Positions 19,565-25,568 of a stretch of 25,568 bases of DNA are shown one piece after another. The stretch comes from a virus. A model generated the notes under the pieces. It saw only the letters and a list, made by a program, of their open reading frames with translations, had not been told where the DNA came from and ran no database searches. Position 1 is the stretch's first letter; every line of letters begins with the position of its first letter. A program made the position numbers and the translations under genes. The stretch spans positions 1 to 25,568 of IMG/VR virus record IMGVR_UViG_3300028596_000057. One strand, written 5' to 3'.

Positions 19565-21709
19565 CTATCGGACGCAGTCGTTGGCGGTGATCAGGTCGTC
19601 CAGCCGCCAACCGCGGGGCCTTTGGGTGCCGCGTTGCATCGTGGCGATGGGCACATCAACGCCCATGGCGTCGAGGCGGGTTTTGATCTCGGTTCCGGCG
19701 CGGGTCGCATACGCGCCGTCCGTCTCGTCGGCGCCCTGAACGAAGTCGTCGTCCACGGTGGCGAGGTAGGCGAAGGCTTCGGCCCGGGTGACGTTGCCCT
19801 GCCCTGTCCCGGCCGCCGCCTTGATCAGGTGGTCGAGGATCGTCACCTCCGGCGCGACTGCGACCGGCAGGACTCCGGCCGCGGCGCGCAGCTCGTAGGC
19901 CCGCCGCAGGATCGCCTCGACCTCGTCGTCGGTGTAGAAGTACGACTGCGTGAGCGTGGGCTCCGAGGTCTCGCCGGTCTGCAGGTAGCCCACGCCGCGC
20001 TGCGACTTGAGGATCCGCTGCGCGTTGTAGCCGGCGGACGCCCGGCCCTTGCCGAGGATGGTGTCGGACGCTTCGGGGGTCATGCAGCGGCCTGCCCAGC
20101 GGGTGGACAGGATGTCGCGGATGCCGGTGGGTACGGCGTTGGAGTCGGGCTTCTGCGTTGCCGCGATCACGATCACGCAGTAGGCCCGGCCCTGCTGCGT
20201 GATGAGCCTCAGGAGGCGGTCGAGTTCCTTCTGCTGCTCCTGGGTGGCGGCGGCCATATAGGAGGCCCACTCGTCGATGTAGACGACCGTCCAGCGGACC
20301 CGATCGTCCTGTGCGGCAAGGGTCTCGGAGAACTTGCGGACCGAGTGATCCTTGACGACCTGCTTCAGGTCGGGCAGGACCACCTCCCACAGGTGCGTCA
20401 GAATCGCGAGCAACTTCGCGGGGTCACCATCGGTGTCGATCATCTGGGCGATGCCCTCGAACGGCGACAGGTCGAAGCCACCCTTGCCGTCCGCCAGATA
20501 CAGGTCCGCGATCACGTCCAGAGCTGCAGCGAGCAGCGGGTTATTCGCCGCCGCCGACTTGCCGGAGCCGGGTTCGCCGCCGAACAGGGCGGTCTTCTCG
20601 AACCACTCCACAGTCGTGACGTCACCACGCTCGGACACGGCCATCGGCACAGGTGCCCACAGGTTGACCTTGTCCGCGGTGACCAGGGGCCCCTTGTGGG
20701 GCTTGCCGGTGAACGGCACCTTGAGGGTGACACGCAGGGTGATCCAGTCCTCCCGCGCCCCCTTGGTCTGCGAGATCTGCTGCACGCTGACGCCGAAGCC
20801 GTTCGCGAGCTGCGGTGTCGCACCGAGGGCCTTCGAGGCGGGTATCCCGTCCGGCAGTTCGAGCCGGACTTCCCAGGCGGAGCCGTCTGCCGTCAGAGTG
20901 CACGGCGACAGGAGCTTGACCACGTCCTCCGCTCCGATGATCTTGGCGCTGCGGTAGACGCGGTTGACCATCTCGTCGGTCATCCGGTCGCCGTCGCCGA
21001 TCTTCGCGTCGCGGTCGGTGTACAGCTCGCCCGCGGCGGTACGGCGGCCGAGCAGCGCGAACCCGAGGAGCGTCGACCCGGTGGCGAGGAGCCCGCCGGG
21101 TCCGCCGAGCAGGGACAGGCCGGCTCCTTCGGCGGCGGCGATCGGGCTCAGCGCGACGGCGCCGCGGACAAGGCGCCGGAGGCGCGCGTCACGCTGGGCC
21201 GCCTTGTACCTGCTCATCGCCGACACGGACTCGGCGAAGGACTTCTCCATGTCCTTGCGGCGCCGGTCCTTCTCCTTGCCGGGGACCAGGCGCCGGTCGT
21301 GAGCCCACTTGGCGGTCTTGTAGTCGCGCTGCGTCTGCTGCACCTCATGCCGGGCGGCGGTGATCTGCGTTCCCTCGGTGCCCTGGATCCACAGGAAGGT
21401 GCGGCGCATGCCGCGGAAGGCCTGGGCGCCGTGCCCGTGCTCGGTCTTCTGGCGGCGCACCCACTTGCGGAACCGGCGGGTGGAGTTGACGCGGCCGACC
21501 GCGGTGCGACCCTTCCAGCCGCCGGTGGTGCGCGCCCATCCTGGTACGAGGGGGGTGTCGCCCATCGGGTCGGCGGGCAGCGTCTGCTTCGCGGCGGCCG
21601 GGCCGGCGGACTGCAGAGCGGGCTCGGGCGCGGGGGCGTTGAGGTAGCCGGCGACGAGCTGCTCCCACTCCGGGTCGGGGCTGCTGCTGGGGATCCTTTC
21701 GATGCTCAC
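19565..21709 (-). CDS. traB-like: TraB-like FtsK/SpoIIIE DNA translocase
   Basis: 714 residues from GTG 21709 (AAGGAC upstream, over the end of the previous gene). In Streptomyces plasmids TraB alone moves double-stranded plasmid DNA between hyphae. Visible parts: a basic N-terminus (1-165), hydrophobic membrane part (about 176-222, LVRGAVALSPIAAAEGAGLSLL...LLATGSTLLGFALLG), a beta/alpha region, Walker A GGEPGSGKS (377-385), Walker B WTVVYIDEW (473-481), an RAYCVIVIAATQKPDSN sensor-like strand (Q residues), a GRCMTPEASDTILGKG segment, and a C-terminal winged-helix-like domain (NVTRAEAFAYLATVDDDFVQGADETDGAYATRAGTEIKTRLDAMGVDVPIATMQRG...RGWRLDDL) expected to read the repeats of the transfer site. 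The alternative, a phage chromosome-partition FtsK, is less likely given the Spd-like neighbours. Confidence 0.85.
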   Translation of the reverse strand: MSIERIPSSSPDPEWEQLVAGYLNAPAPEPALQSAGPAAAKQTLPADPMGDTPLVPGWARTTGGWKGRTAVGRVNSTRRFRKWVRRQKTEHGHGAQAFRGMRRTFLWIQGTEGTQITAARHEVQQTQRDYKTAKWAHDRRLVPGKEKDRRRKDMEKSFAESVSAMSRYKAAQRDARLRRLVRGAVALSPIAAAEGAGLSLLGGPGGLLATGSTLLGFALLGRRTAAGELYTDRDAKIGDGDRMTDEMVNRVYRSAKIIGAEDVVKLLSPCTLTADGSAWEVRLELPDGIPASKALGATPQLANGFGVSVQQISQTKGAREDWITLRVTLKVPFTGKPHKGPLVTADKVNLWAPVPMAVSERGDVTTVEWFEKTALFGGEPGSGKSAAANNPLLAAALDVIADLYLADGKGGFDLSPFEGIAQMIDTDGDPAKLLAILTHLWEVVLPDLKQVVKDHSVRKFSETLAAQDDRVRWTVVYIDEWASYMAAATQEQQKELDRLLRLITQQGRAYCVIVIAATQKPDSNAVPTGIRDILSTRWAGRCMTPEASDTILGKGRASAGYNAQRILKSQRGVGYLQTGETSEPTLTQSYFYTDDEVEAILRRAYELRAAAGVLPVAVAPEVTILDHLIKAAAGTGQGNVTRAEAFAYLATVDDDFVQGADETDGAYATRAGTEIKTRLDAMGVDVPIATMQRGTQRPRGWRLDDLITANDCVR

Positions 21710-21717
21710 GGCGGCTC

Positions 21718-23016
21718 TCAGTCCTTCTTCTCGGTGGTCCGCTCGACGGCGGCCTGCTTGCGTGCGACGGGATGGTTCGGGGCGGCGTCGCCGGCTCGAC
21801 GGACGGGCGGGGTGCCGCCGTTGTTGCGGCGTCCGTCGGGGGCGTTCGGGTCACGCTTTTCGCGGGCGGGTCGTTGGGAATCGACCAGCGAAAACTCACC
21901 GATTATCGGAGTGCTGGTGACGTTCTGCATGCGGGCCTGCGCGGCGCGCGACTCGGCTTCGATTTCGGCGGTCACGCCGACCAACTTCGAGCCCGTCTTG
22001 CGGTACCAGGCCTCGGCCCAGATCTGCTCCGTGACGTACTGCGAGCCGCGAGCGGAACGCATCGCCTCAGCGGTCTTCCAGATCTCCGGGTGACCCTCGC
22101 GACGGTCATCGTCGCGGCGCCGCTGCTCCTCCTCGACGCGCTCCTGCGCAGCCTTCTTCTCGGCCGCCGCCGCCGTCTCGGCCGCTTCCCTCTCCAGGCG
22201 CGCCTGCTCAACAACGGCGGCCTCCGCCTCCGCGACCTTCTCAGCGCTGCGCCGCTCCCGCCACGACGGGATCCCGTCCGCCTTCTGGGCGATGCCGTGC
22301 TCGTAAGCCATCAGGACGATCGGCCCGCCAAGGGAGGCGATCGCACCGATCAGGCCGGCGTTGAAGCCGATCCGCGGATCGGACAGACCCCCGTACATGT
22401 TGATGCCGGCGGCGATCACGGCGCCGAGCATGATGCCGACCCGGTACGGGGCGACGTCCCGGCGGTGGGCGACCGCCCACGCGGCGCCGAACGCCAACAC
22501 GAGGGCGAGGCCTTCGAGGAGCGCAGGCGCCGCGATCAGGAACGGGCGGGCCCGGTCCCAGAAGTGCATGAACTGCACCGGCGCCGCGATGACCAGGCCG
22601 ACGGCGTAGATGCCGCGGGCGCCCCACCTCCACCACAGCTCGGTTCGCTGCTGCTCGGCGTCCCTCTTCGCTTCGGCCGCCTCCTTCTCGGCGGCGGCCT
22701 TGTTCGCCTTCTCCTTCTCGGTGTTGGACTTGGCGGTCTCGGCGTTCTTCTTGGCGAGGTACGCCTGGTGGTCGGCCTGCTCCTTCTCCAGCCGCATGGC
22801 GGCGCGCTCGTTGGCGATCCGCTCCTTCTCGGCCTTCTCGACGGCGAGGATCTTCTCGGCCTCAGCCTTGCCCGCCGCTTCGGTGCGCAGAGCGTCGGCT
22901 TCGGCGGCGGCTCGGGTACGGATCGCCTCCGCCTCGGCCAGCGCGCGCGGGTCGAATCGCGGCTCGGGCGAGGTCTTCGGCGTGCCGTTGACCTTCTCGA
23001 CGGATGTGGCGGTCAC
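21718..23016 (-). CDS. Spread/transfer membrane protein with coiled coils (DUF2637/SpdB-like)
   Basis: About 432 residues from GTG 23016 (AAAGGA 11 nt before); the longer frame to a TTG at 23076 has no ribosome site. A charged coiled coil of about 120 residues (AEAEAIRTRAAAEADALRTEAAGKAEAEKI...KEAAEAKRDAEQQRTELWWRWG) is followed by four membrane spans (GIYAVGLVIAAPVQFMHFW; FLIAAPALLEGLALVLAFGAAWA; VGIMLGAVIAAGINMYGGL; GLIGAIASLGGPIVLMAYE), then a second coil (AEKVAEAEAAVVEQARLEREAAETAAAAEKKAAQERVEEE) and a soluble end. The four-span core is like the DUF2637/SpdB group seen with TraB. It stops 8 nt before the translocase start, so the two are probably cotranscribed. Confidence 0.78.
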   Translation of the reverse strand: MTATSVEKVNGTPKTSPEPRFDPRALAEAEAIRTRAAAEADALRTEAAGKAEAEKILAVEKAEKERIANERAAMRLEKEQADHQAYLAKKNAETAKSNTEKEKANKAAAEKEAAEAKRDAEQQRTELWWRWGARGIYAVGLVIAAPVQFMHFWDRARPFLIAAPALLEGLALVLAFGAAWAVAHRRDVAPYRVGIMLGAVIAAGINMYGGLSDPRIGFNAGLIGAIASLGGPIVLMAYEHGIAQKADGIPSWRERRSAEKVAEAEAAVVEQARLEREAAETAAAAEKKAAQERVEEEQRRRDDDRREGHPEIWKTAEAMRSARGSQYVTEQIWAEAWYRKTGSKLVGVTAEIEAESRAAQARMQNVTSTPIIGEFSLVDSQRPAREKRDPNAPDGRRNNGGTPPVRRAGDAAPNHPVARKQAAVERTTEKKD

Positions 23017-23082
23017 GGTGATCGGTGTCCTTTCGAGGCTCGGTGGGGGTACGGGACGGCTTGTGGCGGGGGGCAAGCCGGA

Positions 23083-23169
23083 TCAGAGGCAGGCGACCAG
23101 CAGGATGATCACCAGGGCGATGAGTCCGGGGATCACGAAGCTGAGGACCTCCCAAGTGCTTTCGCGCAT
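23083..23169 (-). CDS. Tiny single-span membrane protein, 28 residues
   Basis: ATG 23169 with GAGAGGGG 8 nt before it; an in-frame GTG at 23178 overlaps the previous stop (GTGA) and would give 31 residues. Product MRESTWEVLSFVIPGLIALVIILLVACL: one short polar part and one membrane span. Such small membrane proteins are regular members of spd operons. It is real if translational coupling is counted, but too short to be certain. Confidence 0.5.
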   Translation of the reverse strand: MRESTWEVLSFVIPGLIALVIILLVACL

Positions 23170-23174
23170 GGCGG

Positions 23175-23378
23175 TCACCCCTCTCGGTTACGTCGGGTGC
23201 GGGTGGACCTGTAGCCGAACGGGCCGGGCAGGTTGAGCGAGGTGGTGTCGCGGCCGGTCGAACTGCGGGTGTGCTGCAGGCCGTTCCGGGACCCGACGGT
23301 GATTGACCAGGAGCGCCGGTTGATGTTGAGCCGGACGCCGGGGAAGATCCGGATGCTCTTGCGGAACGTGATCGGCAT
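23175..23378 (-). CDS. DUF4236-like small protein
   Basis: 67 residues from ATG 23378, TGATG junction with the previous stop, GGGAGG upstream. Starts MPITFRKSIRIFPGVRLNINRRSWSITVGSRNGLQHTRSSTGRDTTSLNLPGPFGYRSTRTRRNREG, i.e. the DUF4236 pattern (F+KSI+I.PGVRLN.....S...G) with a basic end. Function of that family is not known. It is unusual because these proteins are often far longer. Confidence 0.75.
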   Translation of the reverse strand: MPITFRKSIRIFPGVRLNINRRSWSITVGSRNGLQHTRSSTGRDTTSLNLPGPFGYRSTRTRRNREG

Positions 23379-23587
23379 CAGCGCCTCCCGGCAGGCGCAG
23401 GAGCGGGCTTGCGGCGGGCGGACGTGATCAGGGCGACGACTGCGGCGAGCAGCAGCACGGCCGGCTGCGCCAGCACGGTGAACGCGCCCGTCGCAGCCAG
23501 CTCGACCGGGGTCGCAGCCGCAGGCCACAGGCCGACGACCAGCAGGTACGTTCCGGCGAGCAGCCAGAGGATGGGGTGACGACGCAT
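23378..23587 (-). CDS. Small two-span membrane protein, 69 residues
   Basis: ATG 23587 with GAGAGAGG upstream; the open frame continues upstream without a ribosome site. Two membrane segments (PILWLLAGTYLLVVGLWPAAA and FTVLAQPAVLLLAAVVALIT) and a Pro/Arg tail (SARRKPAPAPAGRR). The Spd-type operon context suggests a role at the membrane in spread or transfer. Family not recognised. Confidence 0.65.
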   Translation of the reverse strand: MRRHPILWLLAGTYLLVVGLWPAAATPVELAATGAFTVLAQPAVLLLAAVVALITSARRKPAPAPAGRR

Positions 23588-23640
23588 GACGGCCTCTCTC
23601 GAAGGTTTCGGTGGGGTGGTGCTGGCCAGATCTCCAGGGC

Positions 23641-23657
23641 GCACGTCCGGGACGTGC
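23641..23657. terminator. Hairpin beyond the 65-residue gene
   Basis: GCACGTCCGGGACGTGC: a 6-bp stem with a 5-nt loop (or an 8-nt inverted repeat around one base). It lies 16 nt beyond the stop at 23673 on the minus strand. A similar hairpin follows several of the small genes in this part. Confidence 0.5.
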
Positions 23658-23672
23658 ACCGAGGGCTACCGG

Positions 23673-23870
23673 TCAGCGGCTGTAGCGGACCTGGATGTTG
23701 TCGGTGTCGACCTTTTCGCCGGACGCGATGTTCTTGCCGAGCTGGGTGGCGGCGTCAGCGCGGGCCCTGTCGTGCGTGTACATGGGGCTGGACTGCTCGA
23801 CGGTGCCGGTGACCTCGCGGGTGGTGCCGTCACGGCCGGTGACCTTCGCGACGATGTTGAACTTCGGCAT
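23673..23870 (-). CDS. Unknown small protein, 65 residues
   Basis: ATG 23870 with GAGGAG upstream. MPKFNIVAKVTGRDGTTREVTGTVEQSSPMYTHDRARADAATQLGKNIASGEKVDTDNIQVRYSR: alternating strands then helix, similar to the next but one gene (24228-24431) in having strand-strand-helix order and a 'V+SV+L/I.VRY' end. No catalytic site. Function unknown; probably a small soluble protein. Confidence 0.62.
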   Translation of the reverse strand: MPKFNIVAKVTGRDGTTREVTGTVEQSSPMYTHDRARADAATQLGKNIASGEKVDTDNIQVRYSR

Positions 23871-23916
23871 GCGGTTCTCCTCGGGTGGGGGTTGGAACGC
23901 TGAGCGGTTCCCCTCA

Positions 23917-23937
23917 CCGCCCGTTCGAGACGGGCGG
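23917..23937. terminator. Hairpin beyond the 62-residue gene
   Basis: CCGCCCGT (23917-23924), loop TCGAG and ACGGGCGG (23930-23937), 13 nt beyond the stop at 23951. The loop and stem closely resemble the hairpin at 24192-24216, which has GCGAG as its loop. Confidence 0.6.
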
Positions 23938-23950
23938 ATCGGGCAGCCGG

Positions 23951-24139
23951 TCAGCGGCGCTTCAACTCCTCGTTGATCCGGTCGCGCTCCAGCCTGTACA
24001 TGGCGAGGGCGTTGTCCTCACCACTGGGGGCGGTCGCCCCGAACGCCGCCTGCATCCTGGCGGCTGACTCCACGTTGACCTGCGCCTGCTTGGCTTCGGC
24101 GTGAAGTTCGTCGGTCGTGTAACGGCTGAACAGGCCCAT
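23951..24139 (-). CDS. Unknown small protein with MGLFS start, 62 residues
   Basis: ATG 24139 with GAGGAACCCC upstream. MGLFSRYTTDELHAEAKQAQVNVESAARMQAAFGATAPSGEDNALAMYRLERDRINEELKRR: all-helical after the short start, ending in a charged helix. The first residues and the DNA around the start are shared with the gene at 24472-24639, another sign of duplicated cassettes. No known function. Confidence 0.62.
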   Translation of the reverse strand: MGLFSRYTTDELHAEAKQAQVNVESAARMQAAFGATAPSGEDNALAMYRLERDRINEELKRR

Positions 24140-24191
24140 GACGGGGTTCCTCTCGGGTCGGGTGGTGGAGTGCTGATCGCGCTCCCCTCGA

Positions 24192-24216
24192 CCGGGCCCG
24201 TGCGAGACGGGCCCGG
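24192..24216. terminator. Perfect 10-bp hairpin between small genes
   Basis: CCGGGCCCGT (24192-24201), loop GCGAG and ACGGGCCCGG (24207-24216), 11 nt beyond the stop at 24228. The strongest of the cassette hairpins. Confidence 0.72.
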
Positions 24217-24227
24217 CGGGCAGCCGG

Positions 24228-24431
24228 TCAGCCGAACAGGCCCCGCTTGACGAGCCGCACGCTCTCGACCGTCCTGTCAGCCCACTTCGCGCTGTGGGAG
24301 TTCGGAGGCGCGTCGGCGGCCCTCTCGATCGACCGTTCCGCGAACCGCTGGGCTTCGGCCTCGCTCCGGGCGCTGGAGAACGTCATCTTGGCGCCGTCGT
24401 CCAGCTCGACTTCGTACTTGTTGACTCTCAC
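24228..24431 (-). CDS. Unknown small protein, 67 residues
   Basis: ATG 24431 with GGAGGA upstream. MRVNKYEVELDDGAKMTFSSARSEAEAQRFAERSIERAADAPPNSHSAKWADRTVESVRLVKRGLFG: strands, an acidic helix and a strand end. The ending GLFG shares DNA with the MGLFS starts of the neighbour genes (CCGAACAGGCCC against CTGAACAGGCCC). It looks like a compact alpha/beta protein of unknown use. Confidence 0.62.
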   Translation of the reverse strand: MRVNKYEVELDDGAKMTFSSARSEAEAQRFAERSIERAADAPPNSHSAKWADRTVESVRLVKRGLFG

Positions 24432-24471
24432 GTTCGATTCCTCCTGGGTTGCGGGCGGATCGGGCAGCCGG

Positions 24472-24639
24472 TCAGCGCTTGGTCTTGGCGCCGTAGAAGC
24501 CGCTACTGGGGGTCTCGGTGTGGCTCTTGTGGATGCGGGCGCCGCTGTCCTTGGTGCGGACGGCCGGGTCTTGCTGGGTGGTCTCGTGGCCGCACGCCTG
24601 GCAGGGCTTGCCGGTCTCGTTCTTGCTGAACAGGCCCAT
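24472..24639 (-). CDS. Small zinc-binding type protein, 55 residues
   Basis: ATG 24639 with GAGAGGAG upstream. MGLFSKNETGKPCQACGHETTQQDPAVRTKDSGARIHKSHTETPSSGFYGAKTKR: one CxxC (CQAC) followed by H, with the later H-K-S-H pair; this could be a zinc site. Polar otherwise. Its start is copied from, or to, the gene at 23951. Function unknown. Confidence 0.58.
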   Translation of the reverse strand: MGLFSKNETGKPCQACGHETTQQDPAVRTKDSGARIHKSHTETPSSGFYGAKTKR

Positions 24640-24678
24640 GGAGGGCTCCTCTCGGGTGGGGGCGATCGGGTCGGTCGG

Positions 24679-24867
24679 TCAGGCCTGGCGGAGCTGGTCT
24701 TCGGTGAAGGTCGGGGTCCCGAGCGCGAGGTCGAGGTGCGGGTCGCGGAGGCCGTCGACCTCCACCCGTCCGTCGCCTGTCGGCCAGGCCTCGCCGGTCT
24801 TCCCGACCAGGCCGGGGGCGTCCGGGCTGGACGTGACGGTCACCTGGTCACGCTTCTTGATCGCCAT
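24679..24867 (-). CDS. Unknown small protein, 62 residues
   Basis: ATG 24867 (GGAGACCC upstream). MAIKKRDQVTVTSSPDAPGLVGKTGEAWPTGDGRVEVDGLRDPHLDLALGTPTFTEDQLRQA: a beta-barrel-like small protein of SH3/KOW look (+GD.V.V...P...G+.G.+...D.+V.V), as in small RNA-binding or conjugation-related proteins. The KOW-like reading is only from the pattern; the family is not certain. Confidence 0.58.
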   Translation of the reverse strand: MAIKKRDQVTVTSSPDAPGLVGKTGEAWPTGDGRVEVDGLRDPHLDLALGTPTFTEDQLRQA

Positions 24868-24876
24868 GGGTCTCCT

Positions 24877-25121
24877 TCGATGCGGTGGACGGGTGTGGTG
24901 CGGTTCAGCGGCGCCACCAGGACGCCTTGGAGGCGGCCTCGTTCGCGGCGGCGTTCAGCCGCAGGTACTCGGGGGTCTCCTCGCGGATCCCGGCGGCGAT
25001 CTCCTTCCGCTGGTTCGCGTGGAGCGCGGCGTCGGCGGTCTTGCTCGCCTGGTTGGCGGCCTTGCGTGCAGCGCGGGATTCCTTCGACATGCGGGGTTCC
25101 TCTCGATGCGGTGGACGGGTG
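24877..25121 (-). repeat. 19-bp direct repeats in two gene leaders
   Basis: TCGATGCGGTGGACGGGTG occurs exactly at 24877-24895 and 25103-25121, in each case 10-13 nt before a start codon on the minus strand (genes at 24867 and 25090). The GA-rich ribosome site follows the repeat in both. Confidence 0.75.
24905..25090 (-). CDS. Small helical protein, paralogue of the gene at 18242
   Basis: ATG 25090 with GAGAGGAA upstream. MSKESRAARKAANQASKTADAALHANQRKEIAAGIREETPEYLRLNAAANEAASKASWWRR is an Ala/Lys-rich helix with the same AAGI..ET.EYLRLN.A core as the 73-residue product at 18242-18463. The ending is short and Trp-rich. Function unknown; duplicates at both sides of the translocase region suggest a module with a shared role. 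Confidence 0.62.
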   Translation of the reverse strand: MSKESRAARKAANQASKTADAALHANQRKEIAAGIREETPEYLRLNAAANEAASKASWWRR

Positions 25122-25181
25122 GCGGTGCGCGCCCCGGGCTGCGTTCGCGGCTACGTCCGTGGTGACCGGACCGGGGCTGGG

Positions 25182-25224
25182 CCGTGGCGGCGGGGCCGCG
25201 GGGGAACGAATCCCACCGCCACGG
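25182..25224. terminator. Hairpin beyond the last small gene
   Basis: CCGTGGCGG (25182-25190) and CCGCCACGG (25216-25224) form a perfect 9-bp stem around a 25-nt loop that contains its own GC-rich fold. It lies 12 nt beyond the stop at 25236. Confidence 0.55.
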
Positions 25225-25235
25225 GGATCAAGGGG

Positions 25236-25520
25236 TCAGGCGGCCACGGGGTAGTCGGTGAGCGCGGCCAGCTGGTCGACGAGCCGCTCCCCGAACGGGT
25301 TCGCGGCGTCGATCTCCTTGGCCCGCTCGCGGATGACGTCCAGCGCAGCCCAGTCGCCAGCCCGGTCGGCGGCGATCACACGGAGGGTGAGCTCGGCCGA
25401 CTCATCGCCGCGCACCTCCTCCCAGGAGGCGTCAACCTGGTCGACGACGAGCCCGGCGCGGATCTCCCGAACGGTCGCGGAAACGGTGTTCAGATCGGCG
25501 CTGAAGATGAACGGAGACAT
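25236..25520 (-). CDS. Unknown protein, 94 residues
   Basis: ATG 25520 with AAGGG 7 nt before; an upstream TTG at 25544 lacks such a site. MSPFIFSADLNTVSATVREIRAGLVVDQVDASWEEVRGDESAELTLRVIAADRAGDWAALDVIRERAKEIDAANPFGERLVDQLAALTDYPVAA: mixed alpha/beta, acidic, no membrane span. It has an F..D.NT.S.TVR.IRAGLV start like small Streptomyces element proteins. The remaining 48 bases to the window end hold only its leader. Confidence 0.6.
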   Translation of the reverse strand: MSPFIFSADLNTVSATVREIRAGLVVDQVDASWEEVRGDESAELTLRVIAADRAGDWAALDVIRERAKEIDAANPFGERLVDQLAALTDYPVAA

Positions 25521-25568
25521 GGGGGTGCCCTTCAAGGTGGTCAATCAGGAATGGGATGGGGGTGAGGT

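Larger units (their letters stand above)
23931..24477 (-). repeat. 26-bp direct repeats at the ends of small genes
   Basis: An identical 26-bp sequence (ending CAGCCGGTCAGCG on the plus strand) lies at 23931-23956 and 24452-24477, covering the stop codons of two different genes. The 16-bp core CGGGCAGCCGGTCAGC is also at 24217-24232 over the stop of the gene between them. Shorter CCGGTCAG forms end the genes at 23673 and 24679. Confidence 0.8.

Noticed and set aside
19565-21709. Host FtsK/SpoIIIE chromosome translocase
   Set aside because: Lacks the long N-terminal four-span region and FtsK-gamma signature; the Spd-like neighbours and the repeat region fit a TraB-type plasmid protein.
19490-22093. 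867-codon plus-strand open frame opposite the TraB-like gene
   Set aside because: Very long only because of the high GC content; the composition (Gly/Arg/Val/Leu/Asp) is that of an antisense frame and the minus strand shows Walker motifs.
21772-23214. 480-codon plus-strand open frame opposite the coiled-coil membrane gene
   Set aside because: LLLG/RRR-rich antisense of the Ala/Glu/Lys coiled coil; no initiation signal.

Overview
The window looks like part of a mobile element of a high-GC actinobacterium, most probably Streptomyces. Codons are strongly G/C-ending, GTG and TTG starts are frequent, coupled ATGA/GTGA/TGATG junctions are common, and the small proteins resemble those of Streptomyces phages and plasmids. 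Nearly all genes lie on the minus strand, so transcription mostly runs from high to low coordinates.

Positions 1-14080 (read right to left) form a tightly packed siphovirus virion module in canonical order: small terminase, large terminase, portal, MuF-type head protein, scaffold, HK97-fold major capsid, an unknown structural protein, head-tail connector, head-closure protein, gp10-like neck protein, tail terminator-like protein, two small proteins, major tail protein, a pair of tail-assembly chaperones joined by a predicted -1 ribosomal frameshift, and a tape measure that runs off the left edge. Minor tail and lysis genes would lie to the left, outside the window.

Positions 14081-18106 are an accessory and regulatory zone. 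Two small plus-strand gene pairs (14225-14703 and 17237-17698) face the minus-strand genes and are separated from them by strong GC hairpin terminators. It also holds a run of small minus-strand genes, an HNH endonuclease, and a divergent control region (17111-17230) with repeated CCTTAC motifs lying over two candidate promoters. One of these promoters drives a Phd/YefM-like DNA-binding protein that appears to have a leaderless mRNA.

Positions 18242-25520 resemble the transfer and spread region of Streptomyces conjugative plasmids and actinomycete integrative conjugative elements: an FtsK/SpoIIIE-type translocase of the TraB kind (19565-21709), Spd-like membrane proteins, many tiny membrane or soluble proteins, and a repeat-containing intergenic region just beyond the 3' end of the translocase gene that could be its cis-acting transfer site. 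At the right end, small genes are arranged as cassettes with shared boundary repeats and hairpins.

The main result is the side-by-side, co-oriented presence of a complete-looking virion/packaging module and a plasmid-type DNA-transfer module. This suggests a phage-plasmid or phage-conjugative-element hybrid that might travel either in virions or by TraB-type double-stranded DNA transfer. No integrase, replication initiator, classical repressor, lysis gene, tRNA, rRNA or CRISPR array is visible in the window.
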